A stretch of DNA of 64,000 nt from NCBI RefSeq assembly GCF_026262505.1, contig NC_067208.1:13649962-13713961 (forward strand). The letters are read 5' to 3'. The notes under the pieces are model-generated. The model saw only the letters and a list, made by a program, of their open reading frames with translations. It ran no database searches and was not told the DNA's origin. This document shows positions 30,087 through 39,540 of the stretch, piece after piece. The position numbers and the translations under genes are program-made. The stretch's first letter is position 1; each line of letters starts with the position of its first letter. Source of the stretch: Trichomonas vaginalis G3 (Eukaryota > Parabasalia > Trichomonadida > Trichomonadidae).

Positions 30087-30572
30087 TTACATGTCAAATT
30101 TCTTTTTCTCTGGAACTGGCTCTGGTTCAGGTTCTTTCTTCTCTTCTTCTACTTTCTTCTCTTCTACTTTCTTTTCTTTCTTTTCTTTCTTTTCTCTCTT
30201 CTTCTTCTTTTCTGGTGGAGTTATGTCAAACTTCTCAGAACCATATTTTTGTAAAAGGTCTTTGTCCTTTAATAGCTCTTCTATTCTGTTTTCTATTTCA
30301 TCTTCAAGAACAGCGCATGTGTCTTCTTTGCATTCTAAGAACTTTTGTTGGACTTCATCTTTCCAATCGGTGTCATCTCTGTCAACAAGTCTGTCATTGA
30401 CAAATTTTAAGACTGCTCTTTGTAATGTTTTATGGTTCTTGTCATATTCCCAGAAACAGAACTTTAGAACAAATTCACCTTTCTTGTTTACACTATGTAA
30501 GATTTTATGGTCGACAGATGTTTTGCTGTCGAAAAGTTTGTCTCGAATATAGATAGCGAAATCGCTAGACAT
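30087..30572 (-). CDS. Element 1: unknown 161-aa protein with charged tail
   Basis: Start at MSSDFAIYIRDKLF, the only ATG there. A folded, helical first 110 residues are followed by a Lys/Glu/Pro-rich tail of repeated EKKEKK and EPEPVPEKKK words. No family recognised. It is convergent with the 139-aa gene and divergent from the ATPase gene, 36 bases between the ATGs. The tail length differs in element 2. Confidence 0.55.
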   Translation of the reverse strand: MSSDFAIYIRDKLFDSKTSVDHKILHSVNKKGEFVLKFCFWEYDKNHKTLQRAVLKFVNDRLVDRDDTDWKDEVQQKFLECKEDTCAVLEDEIENRIEELLKDKDLLQKYGSEKFDITPPEKKKKREKKEKKEKKVEEKKVEEEKKEPEPEPVPEKKKFDM

Positions 30573-30608
30573 TTTCAAAAAGATAAAAATTTTAATTTTT
30601 CTAAAAAT
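30573..30608. promoter_or_regulatory. Element 1: 36-bp bidirectional promoter of the ATPase gene
   Basis: Pure AT-rich sequence (TTCAAAAAGATAAAAATTTT) between divergent ATGs, preserved in element 2 at 58,122-58,157. Confidence 0.45.
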
Positions 30609-31481
30609 ATGTTAGAAAAAAAGTTTGCTGACATTGACAAGAAATTTGAGAATGTTTTAAACAAGAACAAGAGGAAGTTGGAAAATGCTCAGATAAAACC
30701 CATACATGACAAGTTCTTATTTGCTCAGAATGGTATAACAGGTCTAATTGCACCACCTGGGTCGGGTAAGACTTTCACTTATCTTAAAATGGCTGCACAA
30801 CAACAAGAACTAGATGAGAAGAACCCATTCTATGAGTTAGTAGTCATTTGTAGTACTTCTGGTCAATTCGACCAAACCGTCAATTCGTTCAAAGATATTA
30901 TAAAGAAGTCTAAGTTAGTATGTATAAAGGATACTGAGTTGTTAGATTGGATAAAGAAGTACCAAAGAAGAGTTTTGAAGTACAATGCTATAAATGAGTA
31001 TATAAATTCGAAGTTTAAAGACCCAAATGAGGAAATGCAGAGAATATTAGAGAAGAAACACTTCAGAAACAAACAGAAAGAGATAGAATACATTTCGAAG
31101 AAATTGCAATCTTACGATTGGAAGACATACCCTCATAGGTGTCTTCTTATCTTAGATGATTTCGCCTCTCATCCTTTGTTAAAGAACAGAGAACAAGATA
31201 TGTGTCGAATTCTTAAGAAGCTCAGACACTTTAACATCTCAGTTGTCATTTGTGTACAGACAGCAAAGAGTTTAAGTAAGGATGTAAAGAGAATACTTAC
31301 TGACATTATACTTTTCCCCGGATTGTCCGAAGACGATTTCATGGAACTTATGAAAGAGTCCATGGCAGGTAAGTTTGACAGACATGAACTATGGGAGAAG
31401 TACAAAGTCATACAAGACCCTCATACTTCTTTCAGAATTCATATCTACGCAAACAAAGTTCAAATTGTAAAAAGTCAATAA
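30609..31481 (+). CDS. Element 1: A32/FtsK-like DNA-packaging ATPase
   Basis: 290-aa open frame. Walker A APPGSGKTFTYLKMA (about residues 52-66) and Walker B CLLILDDF (about 178-185), followed by SVVICVQ sensor-like sequence (about 213-219). This is the pattern of the genome-packaging ATPases of PRD1, adenovirus-like, Polinton and nucleocytoplasmic viruses. It would pump element DNA into a capsid. The N-terminal 45 residues are a charged coiled coil. Together with capsid genes it marks the element as virus-like. Confidence 0.85.
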   Translation: MLEKKFADIDKKFENVLNKNKRKLENAQIKPIHDKFLFAQNGITGLIAPPGSGKTFTYLKMAAQQQELDEKNPFYELVVICSTSGQFDQTVNSFKDIIKKSKLVCIKDTELLDWIKKYQRRVLKYNAINEYINSKFKDPNEEMQRILEKKHFRNKQKEIEYISKKLQSYDWKTYPHRCLLILDDFASHPLLKNREQDMCRILKKLRHFNISVVICVQTAKSLSKDVKRILTDIILFPGLSEDDFMELMKESMAGKFDRHELWEKYKVIQDPHTSFRIHIYANKVQIVKSQ

Positions 31482-31487
31482 AAATAA

Positions 31488-32280
31488 ATGTTTAGTCTTA
31501 GTAAGTCTGTTGTGGTGCTGGGGCTGTCGGTTCTTCTGGCTTTGGAATGGACTCGGTTGGTGGTACGTCGGACATTCGTTTGTGTCTTAACCGTCTTTGT
31601 TCTGAAAAAGTACAATATTGTACTGAATTTATACAACATTGTCTTGAAAAAGTACAATATTGTACTGAATTTATACAACATTGTCTTGAAAAAGTACAAC
31701 ATTGTCTTGAAAAAGTACAACATTGTTCTGAAAAAGTACAACATTGTTCTGAAAAAGTTCAAGACTTGTTCTGAAAAAGTACAGCTGTACTCAAATTTGA
31801 GAGACATTGTACTGAATTTATACAATATTGTACTTATTCAGTACAATATTGTCTTGAATAAGTACAATATTGTCTTGAAAAAGTACAATATTGTCTTGAA
31901 AAAGTACAATATTGTCTTGAAAAAGTACAACATTGTCTTGAAAAAGTACAACATTGTTCTGAAAAAGTACAACATTGTTCTGAAAAAGTTCAAGACTTGT
32001 TCTGAAAAAGTACAGCTGTACTCAAATTTGAGAGACATTGTACTGAATTTATACAACATTGTTCTGAAAAAGTACAATATTGTACTGAATTTATACAACA
32101 TTGTCTTGAAAAAGTACAATATTGTACTGAATTTATACAACATTGTCTTGAAAAAGTACAATATTGTACTGACTCAGTATGGAGCTTGACCCCTTAGACG
32201 AAGCAATTTATCTAATTGAAATTAACGAGCTTGTTAAAGACTTCCTCAGGCAGAATGTAAAAGGCAAGCTTGAAAAATAA
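31488..32280. repeat. Element 1: hypervariable repeat locus, 21-bp units
   Basis: From about 31,600 to 32,175, a 21-bp unit of the form AAAAAGTACAATATTGTCTTG is repeated about 27 times with variants. A larger block of about 240 bp occurs twice. The unit contains the palindrome GTACAATATTGTAC and, being a multiple of three, reads as a 7-residue repeat in several frames of both strands (EKVQYCL, KYNIVLK or FFKTMLY types). Flanks are conserved with element 2. One flank read on the minus strand gives a protein-like end, MSDVPPTESIPKPEEPTAP, and the other flank read on the plus strand gives a protein-like end, DEAIYLIEINELV. Which strand is expressed is unclear. Confidence 0.8.
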
Positions 32281-32289
32281 ATGGTTCAT

Positions 32290-33129
32290 CTACCCTACTT
32301 GTTTGAAGTTGTCAAAATACTCTGTTATTTTTTCCTTTAACAATGGCAAATCTTCTTTGAAGGTAAGTATTGTACAACCTTTAATATCATAGTGTGTTTG
32401 AGGTAACGTATCTTGAACTATTTGTTTCACATCTTCATTTGGTGTCATTGAAATCGGTAAGTTTTCGCGATAGAACCAATTTCTGTCAGATTTGTAAATC
32501 TTAGCAAGGTCGTAAAAGCTTTTGTTGTTTCTTCTGACTAAATGCAACATAACCATATCTCTGTCTTCTTCATTTTCCATCTCTTCAGTATAAATCATAT
32601 ACTTATAGTTCTTTTCCTTTCCTTTTGGTACCGAACGTGGTATTCTTTTCTGAAGGCTTTTGTCTTTTGCTTCAAGCTTGTTCTCTAGCTCTTCACGTTC
32701 TTGTCTATGAATTTCGTCAAGAAGTTTACAAACATACCATGAATAGCGAGCTGAAGCCCATTGTGCCACATTATTTACAAGAAGTCTATGTACATAATAT
32801 CCTCTCAAACCGTTTGGCAATTTTTCACGATTTTCATAGAGTTTTGGCGACTGGGGTTTTTCTCCCACTCGCTGTTCTTCACGATTTTCAGAAAAAAGTA
32901 TGTCTCGCTGTGCTTCATTTAATAGTTCAATAGTGCTTTGGTTCCTAAACCAGTCTTTAGGAAGCTTAGTATCTGGAGCAAAACATGCTGTCAAAATACT
33001 TTGCATTTGGTACATGTCATCTTTGACCGAACGAATGAGACGTAACTGTTTGTTATACTGTATGTACTCATATTCTTCATTTATAGCTTCATGGACTATA
33101 ACTGTTGTTGTGTTCTCTGTTGTTGACAT
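32290..33129 (-). CDS. Element 1: KilA-N-type regulator with C-terminal viral domain
   Basis: 279 aa from MSTTENTTTVIVHEA; the start is preferred over upstream in-frame ATGs because of the shared leader. The core YYVHRLLVNNVAQWASARYSWYV is a KilA-N-type DNA-binding end. A charged coiled coil (about 155-185) follows, then a C-terminal domain (KNYKYMIYTEEMENEEDRD...LVRRNN...FYRENLP) that resembles the DUF3627-type tails of KilA-N proteins in large DNA viruses. Likely a DNA-binding regulator. Element 2 copy at 55,917-56,742 is broken. Confidence 0.65.
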   Translation of the reverse strand: MSTTENTTTVIVHEAINEEYEYIQYNKQLRLIRSVKDDMYQMQSILTACFAPDTKLPKDWFRNQSTIELLNEAQRDILFSENREEQRVGEKPQSPKLYENREKLPNGLRGYYVHRLLVNNVAQWASARYSWYVCKLLDEIHRQEREELENKLEAKDKSLQKRIPRSVPKGKEKNYKYMIYTEEMENEEDRDMVMLHLVRRNNKSFYDLAKIYKSDRNWFYRENLPISMTPNEDVKQIVQDTLPQTHYDIKGCTILTFKEDLPLLKEKITEYFDNFKQVG

Positions 33130-33217
33130 ATCTGTCTTTACATACAAAATAAAAAAATAAAAAAAAATAAAATTAGCGTTATTTTCTATCTTGTATAAAA
33201 GACCAAAAATAAACGCT

Positions 33218-33832
33218 TTACATGTATTTTTCAGCAACTTCGTCAAACAATTTTATAGCTTTATCTATCTCATCTACTTCAAACGTTTCTTTTCCTTTCG
33301 TGGGAGCACCATACATTTTCTCAAACTTTTCAAGCAGTTCTGTTTCAGCAGCTCTCATATCGTTAACAAACGCAACCTTAACTCTATTGACTATACTGTC
33401 ATATCTTTGAGTTATATTAAATGTTCTTCCTATCTTATATCTCTTTGTATTGAAGTCCTTCGGTTTCTGAACGATGTAAAGTAAGCCTTCACTGCAACGT
33501 TCCGTATCGAACGAACCATATGTTATGAAATTATATCCAACAACTGGGTCAATCCAGAACAAAACTACTGGTATAAGACTTTTGTCTATAAGATATGCTC
33601 TTGTTCCATAGAATCTTACCGATATCATAAGCTCAGGATTTCTTGTCAAAATTTTCTGAGTTGAAGCATTTTTAACCCAGTCGTGTGCTTTCTTTCCTTC
33701 AGATAGTGTTAAAATGTCTGACAAAGAATATTTTTTGTATTTCTTTGAGTATCTTACGTTTAAATCACCTATTCTAACTATTTTGGTCTCATTGTCTATC
33801 TTTTTAACTGTTTCAAACTCAACCTTTAACAT
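33218..33832 (-). CDS. Element 1: KilA-N plus T5orf172 (GIY-YIG-like) protein
   Basis: 204 aa from MLKVEFETV. An N-terminal KilA-N-like half (YSLSDILTLSEGKKAHDW, then STQKIL) is followed by a T5orf172-type domain: GLLYIVQKPKDF, RYKIGRTFNITQRYDS, and a downstream AAETELLEKF. This combination is common in baculoviruses, phages and large DNA viruses; the domain is related to GIY-YIG nucleases. A role in DNA binding and possibly cutting is known for the family only in outline. Leader TGTAAGAACAGAAATG. Confidence 0.75.
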   Translation of the reverse strand: MLKVEFETVKKIDNETKIVRIGDLNVRYSKKYKKYSLSDILTLSEGKKAHDWVKNASTQKILTRNPELMISVRFYGTRAYLIDKSLIPVVLFWIDPVVGYNFITYGSFDTERCSEGLLYIVQKPKDFNTKRYKIGRTFNITQRYDSIVNRVKVAFVNDMRAAETELLEKFEKMYGAPTKGKETFEVDEIDKAIKLFDEVAEKYM

Positions 33833-33849
33833 TTCTGTTCTTACATACA

Positions 33850-34239
33850 AAATAAAAAAAATAAATAAAATAAAACTAACTTTATTTTTATTTTTTCTAT
33901 CTTAAGGAAATTCATGAAATTTCATAGAATTTTTTTACGAAGTGTAAAAGTTCTCTTCGTCAAAAATAACAGTTATATAATGAAATTTGGTCATTTTTTC
34001 AGCAAAAATATATTTTAGGTGAAGAGGTGAGATTTCACCTGTTTTTTCACCTCTTTTTTCACCTCTTGAATTTTGTATAAAAGATATGATTTCATAGAAT
34101 TTTTTTACGAAGTGTAAAAGTTCTCTTCGTCACTCATAACAGTTATATAATGAAATTTGGTCATTTTTCAGCAAAAATATATTTTAGGTGAAGAGGTGAG
34201 ATTTCACCTCTTTTTTCACCTCTTTTTTCACCTGTTATT
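33850..34239. repeat. Element 1: 170-bp tandem duplication with hairpins
   Basis: A segment of 170 bp starting near 33,921 is repeated from 34,091. Each copy holds two palindromes: ACGAAG...CTTCGT with a 12-base loop, and GGTGAAGAGGTGA-GATTT-CACC followed by further CACCTC words. Related palindromes recur through both elements. Confidence 0.75.
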
Positions 34240-35151
34240 TTATAAGCGTTTTACATGAATTGTATGATGTATATTTGAAATCCTAAACAATTTTGTGGCT
34301 TCTATTTCTTCTTTTAGTACATCGAATGTTTTAACAATGCCGAATGTTTCTTTATATTTCTTCTTGACATCTGAAAGAAGGAAATCTTCTGCTGTTGGAT
34401 AGTTTTTGTTCAGAAATTCTAACATGTCCATTTTATCTTCTGCTGGTTTTTCTGCTTCTTTCTTTAAATCTGCATAGTCGTTTCGCATACGTTCTATCTC
34501 TTTGACGGAGTAGTTATATTTCCTCATTGCTGCTTTACATTTTGAACATTGCGGGTTCATTTTTGCGTTATATTCTGAAACCTTACCTGCTAAAACAACT
34601 AAGGCGTCAATGGTTTTCTTTAACTCAAAAGTTGCGGGTCTTATTTGTTCATTCCATATCTTACCTCTTCTATCTTTATCTCTTATCTGCCATACACATT
34701 TTGCAACTAACGAAACAAAGTTGTCGTAGGTCTTAAACTCCCCAGATTTGTATATGTCAGAGATGTTCTTATATACCATATCGCAATCTTTGTCCATGAC
34801 TTTGTGGTTGCAATGAAATCCAAGAAACTCATAGTTAACCTTTCGTATGAACTTCTTTATTTCTACTGAGTCAGTTGCTTTGACTTCTATTTCATCGAAT
34901 TCTGGAATAGTAGCTTTTGTTGTTGGATTTCAGGAAGTTTAGGTAGATGGTCAATAATGTCCTGCATTTCATAAAGATACTGTTCATTTGTTTCATCTTT
35001 CGCAGTGCAATCTAAATCTCCTTGAGAAGTTCTTGCTTTATCTTCTGGATTTCTGTTTCGAAAGTATATGAAGAAGGAATGAAGTTTTTCATCTCTACTA
35101 ACATTGAAGTTGGTTCATGACTAACGAGTTTGGTGCTGTTGTTGCTAACAT
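34240..35151 (-). pseudogene. Element 1: unknown protein with CxxC motif, broken
   Basis: About 300 codons of protein-like sequence. A helical first part (with CDMVYKNISDIYKSGEF) is followed by a CSKCKAAMRKYNYS segment and a coiled-coil end (IERMRNDYADLKKEAEKPAEDK). Family unknown. It has the TGTAAGAACA leader of the KilA-N genes, so it is probably expressed with them. Broken; the element 2 copy (53,256-54,171) is broken too. Confidence 0.55.
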
Positions 35152-35300
35152 GTTCTTACAATAAAAATAAAAAAATATTTTTTTAAAAAACAACTTTATT
35201 TTTATTTCGGGAAAATTCATGAGGTGAAAAAAGAGGTGAAAAAAAGGTGAAATCTCACCTCTTCACCTAAAATATATTTTTGTCGAAAAAAATGGTTCAT

Positions 35301-35961
35301 TTACTCACAATATTTTTGTACAAAACAACCCCAAGCTTTTAACCTCTCTTCTGCAGCTTCTAATGCTATCTTAGCGAGTTCATATTCTCTAAATTCTCTC
35401 TTTAAATCTTCTTGTTCCCATTGGTCTAGTTCGTATGGCGAGTCTCTATAACCAGAACATATCTCACGTTCATGTTCTATTTGTTTTTCATGCATTTTTC
35501 TAACTTCTTCTTCGAACAAAGGTTTAGCATTTTCTACTGTATCTTCAAGTTCTTCTTCATCTAACTTCTCATGAACTTTCTTGTCTATGGAATCCAAAAT
35601 TTTCCAACTGCTATACAATATTTTGGAGAAGCCCACATTGCTATATAGTTTACAAGTCTTGGGTCTACATACGTTCCTCTAACCTGTTTGATTTCATCAG
35701 GAATTCCTGCATGAACTGTGTATAAAAAGCAACCCGCGGAATTCGCGGGTTGGTATATTCTTCACAAAATGCCTCAAAATACTCTTCCCAGGACTTATTT
35801 TCCAACAACCTTCTAAAGTCCTTCCTAAACTGCTGACACATATTTGTTGCATTTATATAACCATCCTTGTCTCTACGTAAGACTTCAATACCGTTGTAAG
35901 TGCCTTTTGTGAATGTTTCGCCATTAGATTTGTTCGTGAACGTTTTTGCTTCGACTGTCAT
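35301..35961 (-). pseudogene. Element 1: KilA-N DNA-binding protein, broken
   Basis: KilA-N domain with NGIEVLRRDKDGYINATNMC, then FRRLLENKSWEEY, ending in the typical VRG-YVDPRLVNYIAMWASP form best seen in element 2. A charged coiled-coil tail follows (EVRKMHEKQIEHEREI). Its coding region includes a GC-rich palindromic repeat that also occurs outside genes (see findings). Broken. Confidence 0.75.
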
Positions 35962-35984
35962 TTCTGTTCTTACAATAAAAATAA

Positions 35985-36480
35985 AAAAATATTTTTGAGT
36001 GGCTTAACCGTCGGACATTCGTTTGTGGCTTAACCGTCGGACCACAACGATAAAAATCTCGACAAAACATTTACGAAGAAGTCATGACAAAACATTTACG
36101 ATGAAATCATGACAAAACATATACGATGAAGTTTATTTCCTGTGTTGTTGTCAAAATGTCATGTTGTCACACTTTTTCAAAAAGATGTTAGTTGACCGAG
36201 TGACCTGGTCGCCTAAAATATATTTTTTTCTATCTTAAGGAAATTCATGAAAATTCACCTGTTGAATTTTGTATAAAAAGCAACCCGCTGTTTTCCGCGG
36301 GTTGGTATATTCTTCACAAAATGCTTGTTTTGAGGTCGAGCCACTTTTGGCTCCACCTCTTTTTTCAACCAAAAACTCATTTTTGTCGAATTCAGCACAA
36401 AATTCATGAAAATTCATGAGGGTGAAAAAACAGGTGAAAAAAGAGGTGAAATCTCACCTCTTCACCTAAAATATATTTTT
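35985..36480. repeat. Element 1: intergenic palindromes and short direct repeats
   Basis: Contains two copies of the word CGTCGGACATTCGTTTGT or its core (about 36,005-36,045), 25-bp units related to ACGAAGAAGTCATGACAAAAC, a second copy of the GC-rich palindromic repeat (about 36,262-36,326), and the GGTGA/TCACC palindrome (about 36,420-36,470). Confidence 0.7.
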
Positions 36481-36728
36481 CAATACTTTTTCAGCACTTC
36501 TCCGTAGTTATATATGAAAGACAATTCGAGATAAAAGTCGTAGTACAATGGAACAATATGTTGCACACCATTTGTTGTGAACCAAACTTGAAAGTCAGAG
36601 AAACTGTTACTAGGTGGTTCGGGATGAAATTTCTTCATCTGATATAGTCCTACCAGCATTTGTAAAGATATAGTCTAACGGTTTTGTATCTGCTACTTTT
36701 GTTCTTTGTTTTTCAACCTGAAGCATTT
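36481..36728 (-). pseudogene. Element 1: remnant of a short paralogue of the 282-aa protein
   Basis: Pieces such as SDFQVWFTTNG and the C-terminal FYLELSFIYNY match the end of the 282-aa protein family found at 41,137-41,985 and 46,724-47,572. Broken. Fuller copy in element 2 at 51,695-52,076. Confidence 0.55.
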
Positions 36729-36762
36729 AATATATGTAAAAATATACTGTTTTAAAAATGTT

Positions 36763-37347
36763 TTAAAATGGTATGCCATATAGCTTCTTGAATTTGTTAA
36801 GAAGTATTCGAACGTATTTTCCATCTGTATCTCTAGCGTTTACATAAGCATAGCCATCCTTAGTAAAATATACTTGTAATTTTCTATAGTTTACGCCGGT
36901 ATAAAAGTAGAAAGAGTCTTGTTCTTCGCTATAGTAGTAAAACTCAAACGTATGCTTACCATAGTCTGTAATTTCAATTGCTTCATCTTCTAGTTCGTCG
37001 ACAAATTCGAATACTATATCTCCAAATTTGCCTCTGTTCTTATTGTTTTCAGAACAAGTGACCCAGCGTAAGTTTTCAAGTCTATTGTCGTTTCTTATAT
37101 GGTTTATATGGTCTACAAAAGGTAAATTGTTAGGGTTCGGTATAAAATGAGTTGCAATGACAATATGTTTAAAATAGCATTTCCCACCAATCCTCATCCT
37201 AGCATATCCGTCATTTCGCTCACATTCGCTTAAAACTCTTTTTGTCTTTTTGTTTCTGACTTCAAATGACTCACAACAGTGAATTTCATATTTCTCATCT
37301 AACAAACAAGTTTCCCAATGGTCCTTTCCGACAGACTCAGCGTACAT
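36763..37347 (-). CDS. Element 1: HNH endonuclease (HNH_3 / homing-type)
   Basis: 194 aa from MYAESVGKDHWETC, open. The HNH_3 signature is FVDHINHIRNDNRLENLRWVT with NNKN after it (about residues 75-105). A C-terminal NUMOD-like or substrate-binding part follows (FYFYTGVNYRKLQVYF). Such free-standing HNH genes are common in phages and large DNA viruses as homing endonucleases. Adjacent repeat-rich gaps may reflect its activity, but this is speculation. Confidence 0.8.
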   Translation of the reverse strand: MYAESVGKDHWETCLLDEKYEIHCCESFEVRNKKTKRVLSECERNDGYARMRIGGKCYFKHIVIATHFIPNPNNLPFVDHINHIRNDNRLENLRWVTCSENNKNRGKFGDIVFEFVDELEDEAIEITDYGKHTFEFYYYSEEQDSFYFYTGVNYRKLQVYFTKDGYAYVNARDTDGKYVRILLNKFKKLYGIPF

Positions 37348-37396
37348 TTCAAATAAAATAAAAAAAATATTTTTTTGAAAAAAATACTGTTTTACT

Positions 37397-37974
37397 TTAC
37401 TTAACATAACCACCAGCTACCATAAGTCTTTGACGCCAACCCATACCAGCTAATGAAGGTTGACTTGGTTTAGTTTGGAAACTAAACTTTGGTTTTGGTT
37501 TATCTTCAGTTTTTGGTTTTTCTTCTTCTATCGGTCTTTCGTCACTTTTCGGTTCCTCTGACTTTACTTCACTTGCAGGAACAGTTGTGTCGTCAACATC
37601 TTCATAAATATCATATGCCATTGTTTTGTTTTCCTTTCAACTTTTTGTGTTGTTGTAAAGTTTAGAATATTTCGACTCTAAGTCAATGAGATGTTCTATA
37701 ATGAACTGTTGGTCAGTGAAGAATACCTTCCCATCGTTGTCTCGAAAATTCCTTCCGACTTCAATATTTATTTGTGAGAGTCTGTTTCTTTTTGAGATAC
37801 TGCCGTTCCATTTCTATGAAAAGTGACTTTGTAGTTAGGGTTTGTATTTCCAGACCTGGCACTTTCTATTATTGAATTTTTCTTCATCTGTAAGTTCTTT
37901 GACAGGTTTTGACAATGGTTCTGAACTTTTTGTTTGTTGGTGTCAAATCTACCGTTTCAACTTCTTCGGTCATT
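37397..37974 (-). pseudogene. Element 1: Lys/Glu/Pro-rich small protein, broken
   Basis: The C-terminal part is clear (KPKFSFQTKPSQPSLAGMGW). The whole family member is at 50,444-51,028 in element 2. Confidence 0.6.
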
Positions 37975-37991
37975 TCATCTCAGTAAAAATT

Positions 37992-38147
37992 TTAGTTTGT
38001 TTTGTTTTCAACTGGTTGTTTAGGTTTTTTAAGTCGGTCTAAAACTTCCTGAGGTATAGGAAGAACTTGACAAACACGTGGTTGTGTAACTGCTGGAAGC
38101 CGACAAATCCATCTTGAACCCATTTGTCTCAATGCTGTATTGTTCAT
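37992..38147 (-). CDS. Element 1: 51-aa basic small protein
   Basis: An open frame of 51 codons reading MNNTALRQMGSRWICRLPAV and ending in a Lys/Pro-rich tail. It has the leader TTACTGAGATGAATG-type also used by its neighbour. The same frame, same length, is in element 2 at 50,270-50,425, which supports it as a real gene. Function unknown. Confidence 0.6.
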   Translation of the reverse strand: MNNTALRQMGSRWICRLPAVTQPRVCQVLPIPQEVLDRLKKPKQPVENKTN

Positions 38148-38164
38148 TCATCTCAGTAAAAAAT

Positions 38165-38564
38165 TTACATTCCCCACGTTTGAGGCGGTTGTGTTGGTTA
38201 TTGTTTACCCATTGTTGTGCATGGTTATATCCTCTGTTTAAAGAATCTTTCACCTTGGTCCATGTAGTGTCCCTGCTTGGTTATAGTAGTCATTGCTTTG
38301 TTATAATAGTTTCCTGCTTCTCTTCCTACATTGTCCATCCATCCTTGAACTTTTCCTCTTGTTTCAGGATTTGGAATAAGATTTGTTGCATCTCGTGCTA
38401 CATCCCAACCTTTCTGTACAGTTTGTATAATAGGTTGTGCTTTCTCTTTCAGTATACCTAATGTACTCAAAATCTTCCTTCCAACTCCAAAAACCTCTGG
38501 CTATTGTTCCCACTGCGGGCAAAAATCTGGATGCAACTCCTGCTAATGCGCCAAATAAACCCAT
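38165..38564 (-). pseudogene. Element 1: MGLFGALAG small virion-type protein, broken
   Basis: Copy of the 133-aa protein at 49,849-50,250 in element 2, where it is described. Broken here. Confidence 0.6.
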
Positions 38565-38580
38565 TTCTTACAGGGTAAAA

Positions 38581-39540
38581 ATGACGAATCCAAACAAGAC
38601 CCTATGTTTCTAAAGCGACAAAGAAAGCACTCATGATAAAAATCTTTAGTTCAACACCAAATGCTTGTTTATGGATATCTTGGAAAACATTCCGAGGTAT
38701 AGAGAAGATGGACCACCATACTGGTTAATATTTGTCGGTCAAAACACAAGATACTGTGAAGCCATACCATTACAGTCCAAAAATATTTTTAGATGTGAAA
38801 ACTGCTTTGACAATATTCGTTGACAAATACCATCCAACAAAAACTGACATCTGACTGTGAAAGTTCTTTCAATCAGACGATATTAAAAACTATCTGCGTT
38901 CAAAAAATGTAAACCAATATTTCATTGTCGACCAAAACCATTCTGCTCTTGGTGTCATTGACAGTTGTATAAAAATCTTAAGAGACTAAACCAACCACAA
39001 GGTGGTGAGGTAGATGAAATGTCATATGACGACAAATATAGACACTTCTCCAGGCAAAGATGAGACAAGTTTTAAATATTTACAATAGCGTAAACAAAAA
39101 GGTTTGGGAAACCACTCCCCCGAAGAAATGAAAAACAACCCGACTTAGAGAAAGACTATATATTTAATAGTTTTATCAAAAGAGACAAACAAGAAAGAAT
39201 GCCAGGCTTCAAACTTAAGAAAGTGACAAAAGTAAAAATAGAAATACCTAAAACGCGACCCATATGAAAATACTATTGACTATGACAACAATGGGAACTC
39301 GACAGGTACTCACCTTTCGTGTTTCGTAAAATAGAAGAAAGTATACAAGAGAATATTATGAAGAATTTTAGGCAAACATGGCAAAATGTACAGACTGCAA
39401 GCAGAAGATAAAACTACTATTGTCAGACCTCGTTTCAAACTTGTCAAAGTTCAAGGTGGTATACTTTCAAAGACAGTTCCTAACAAATATAAGACAACTC
39501 CTGACGAATATGCTAAAAGAAGTTGAAAAATGACGACTAA
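38581..39540 (+). pseudogene. Element 1: rve-type integrase, heavily degraded
   Basis: The whole of about 960 bp is recognisable against the open copy in element 2 (48,872-49,831) but is badly worn, with many breaks. The damage is denser here than in most of the element, which may be true decay or locally poor sequence. Confidence 0.8.
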
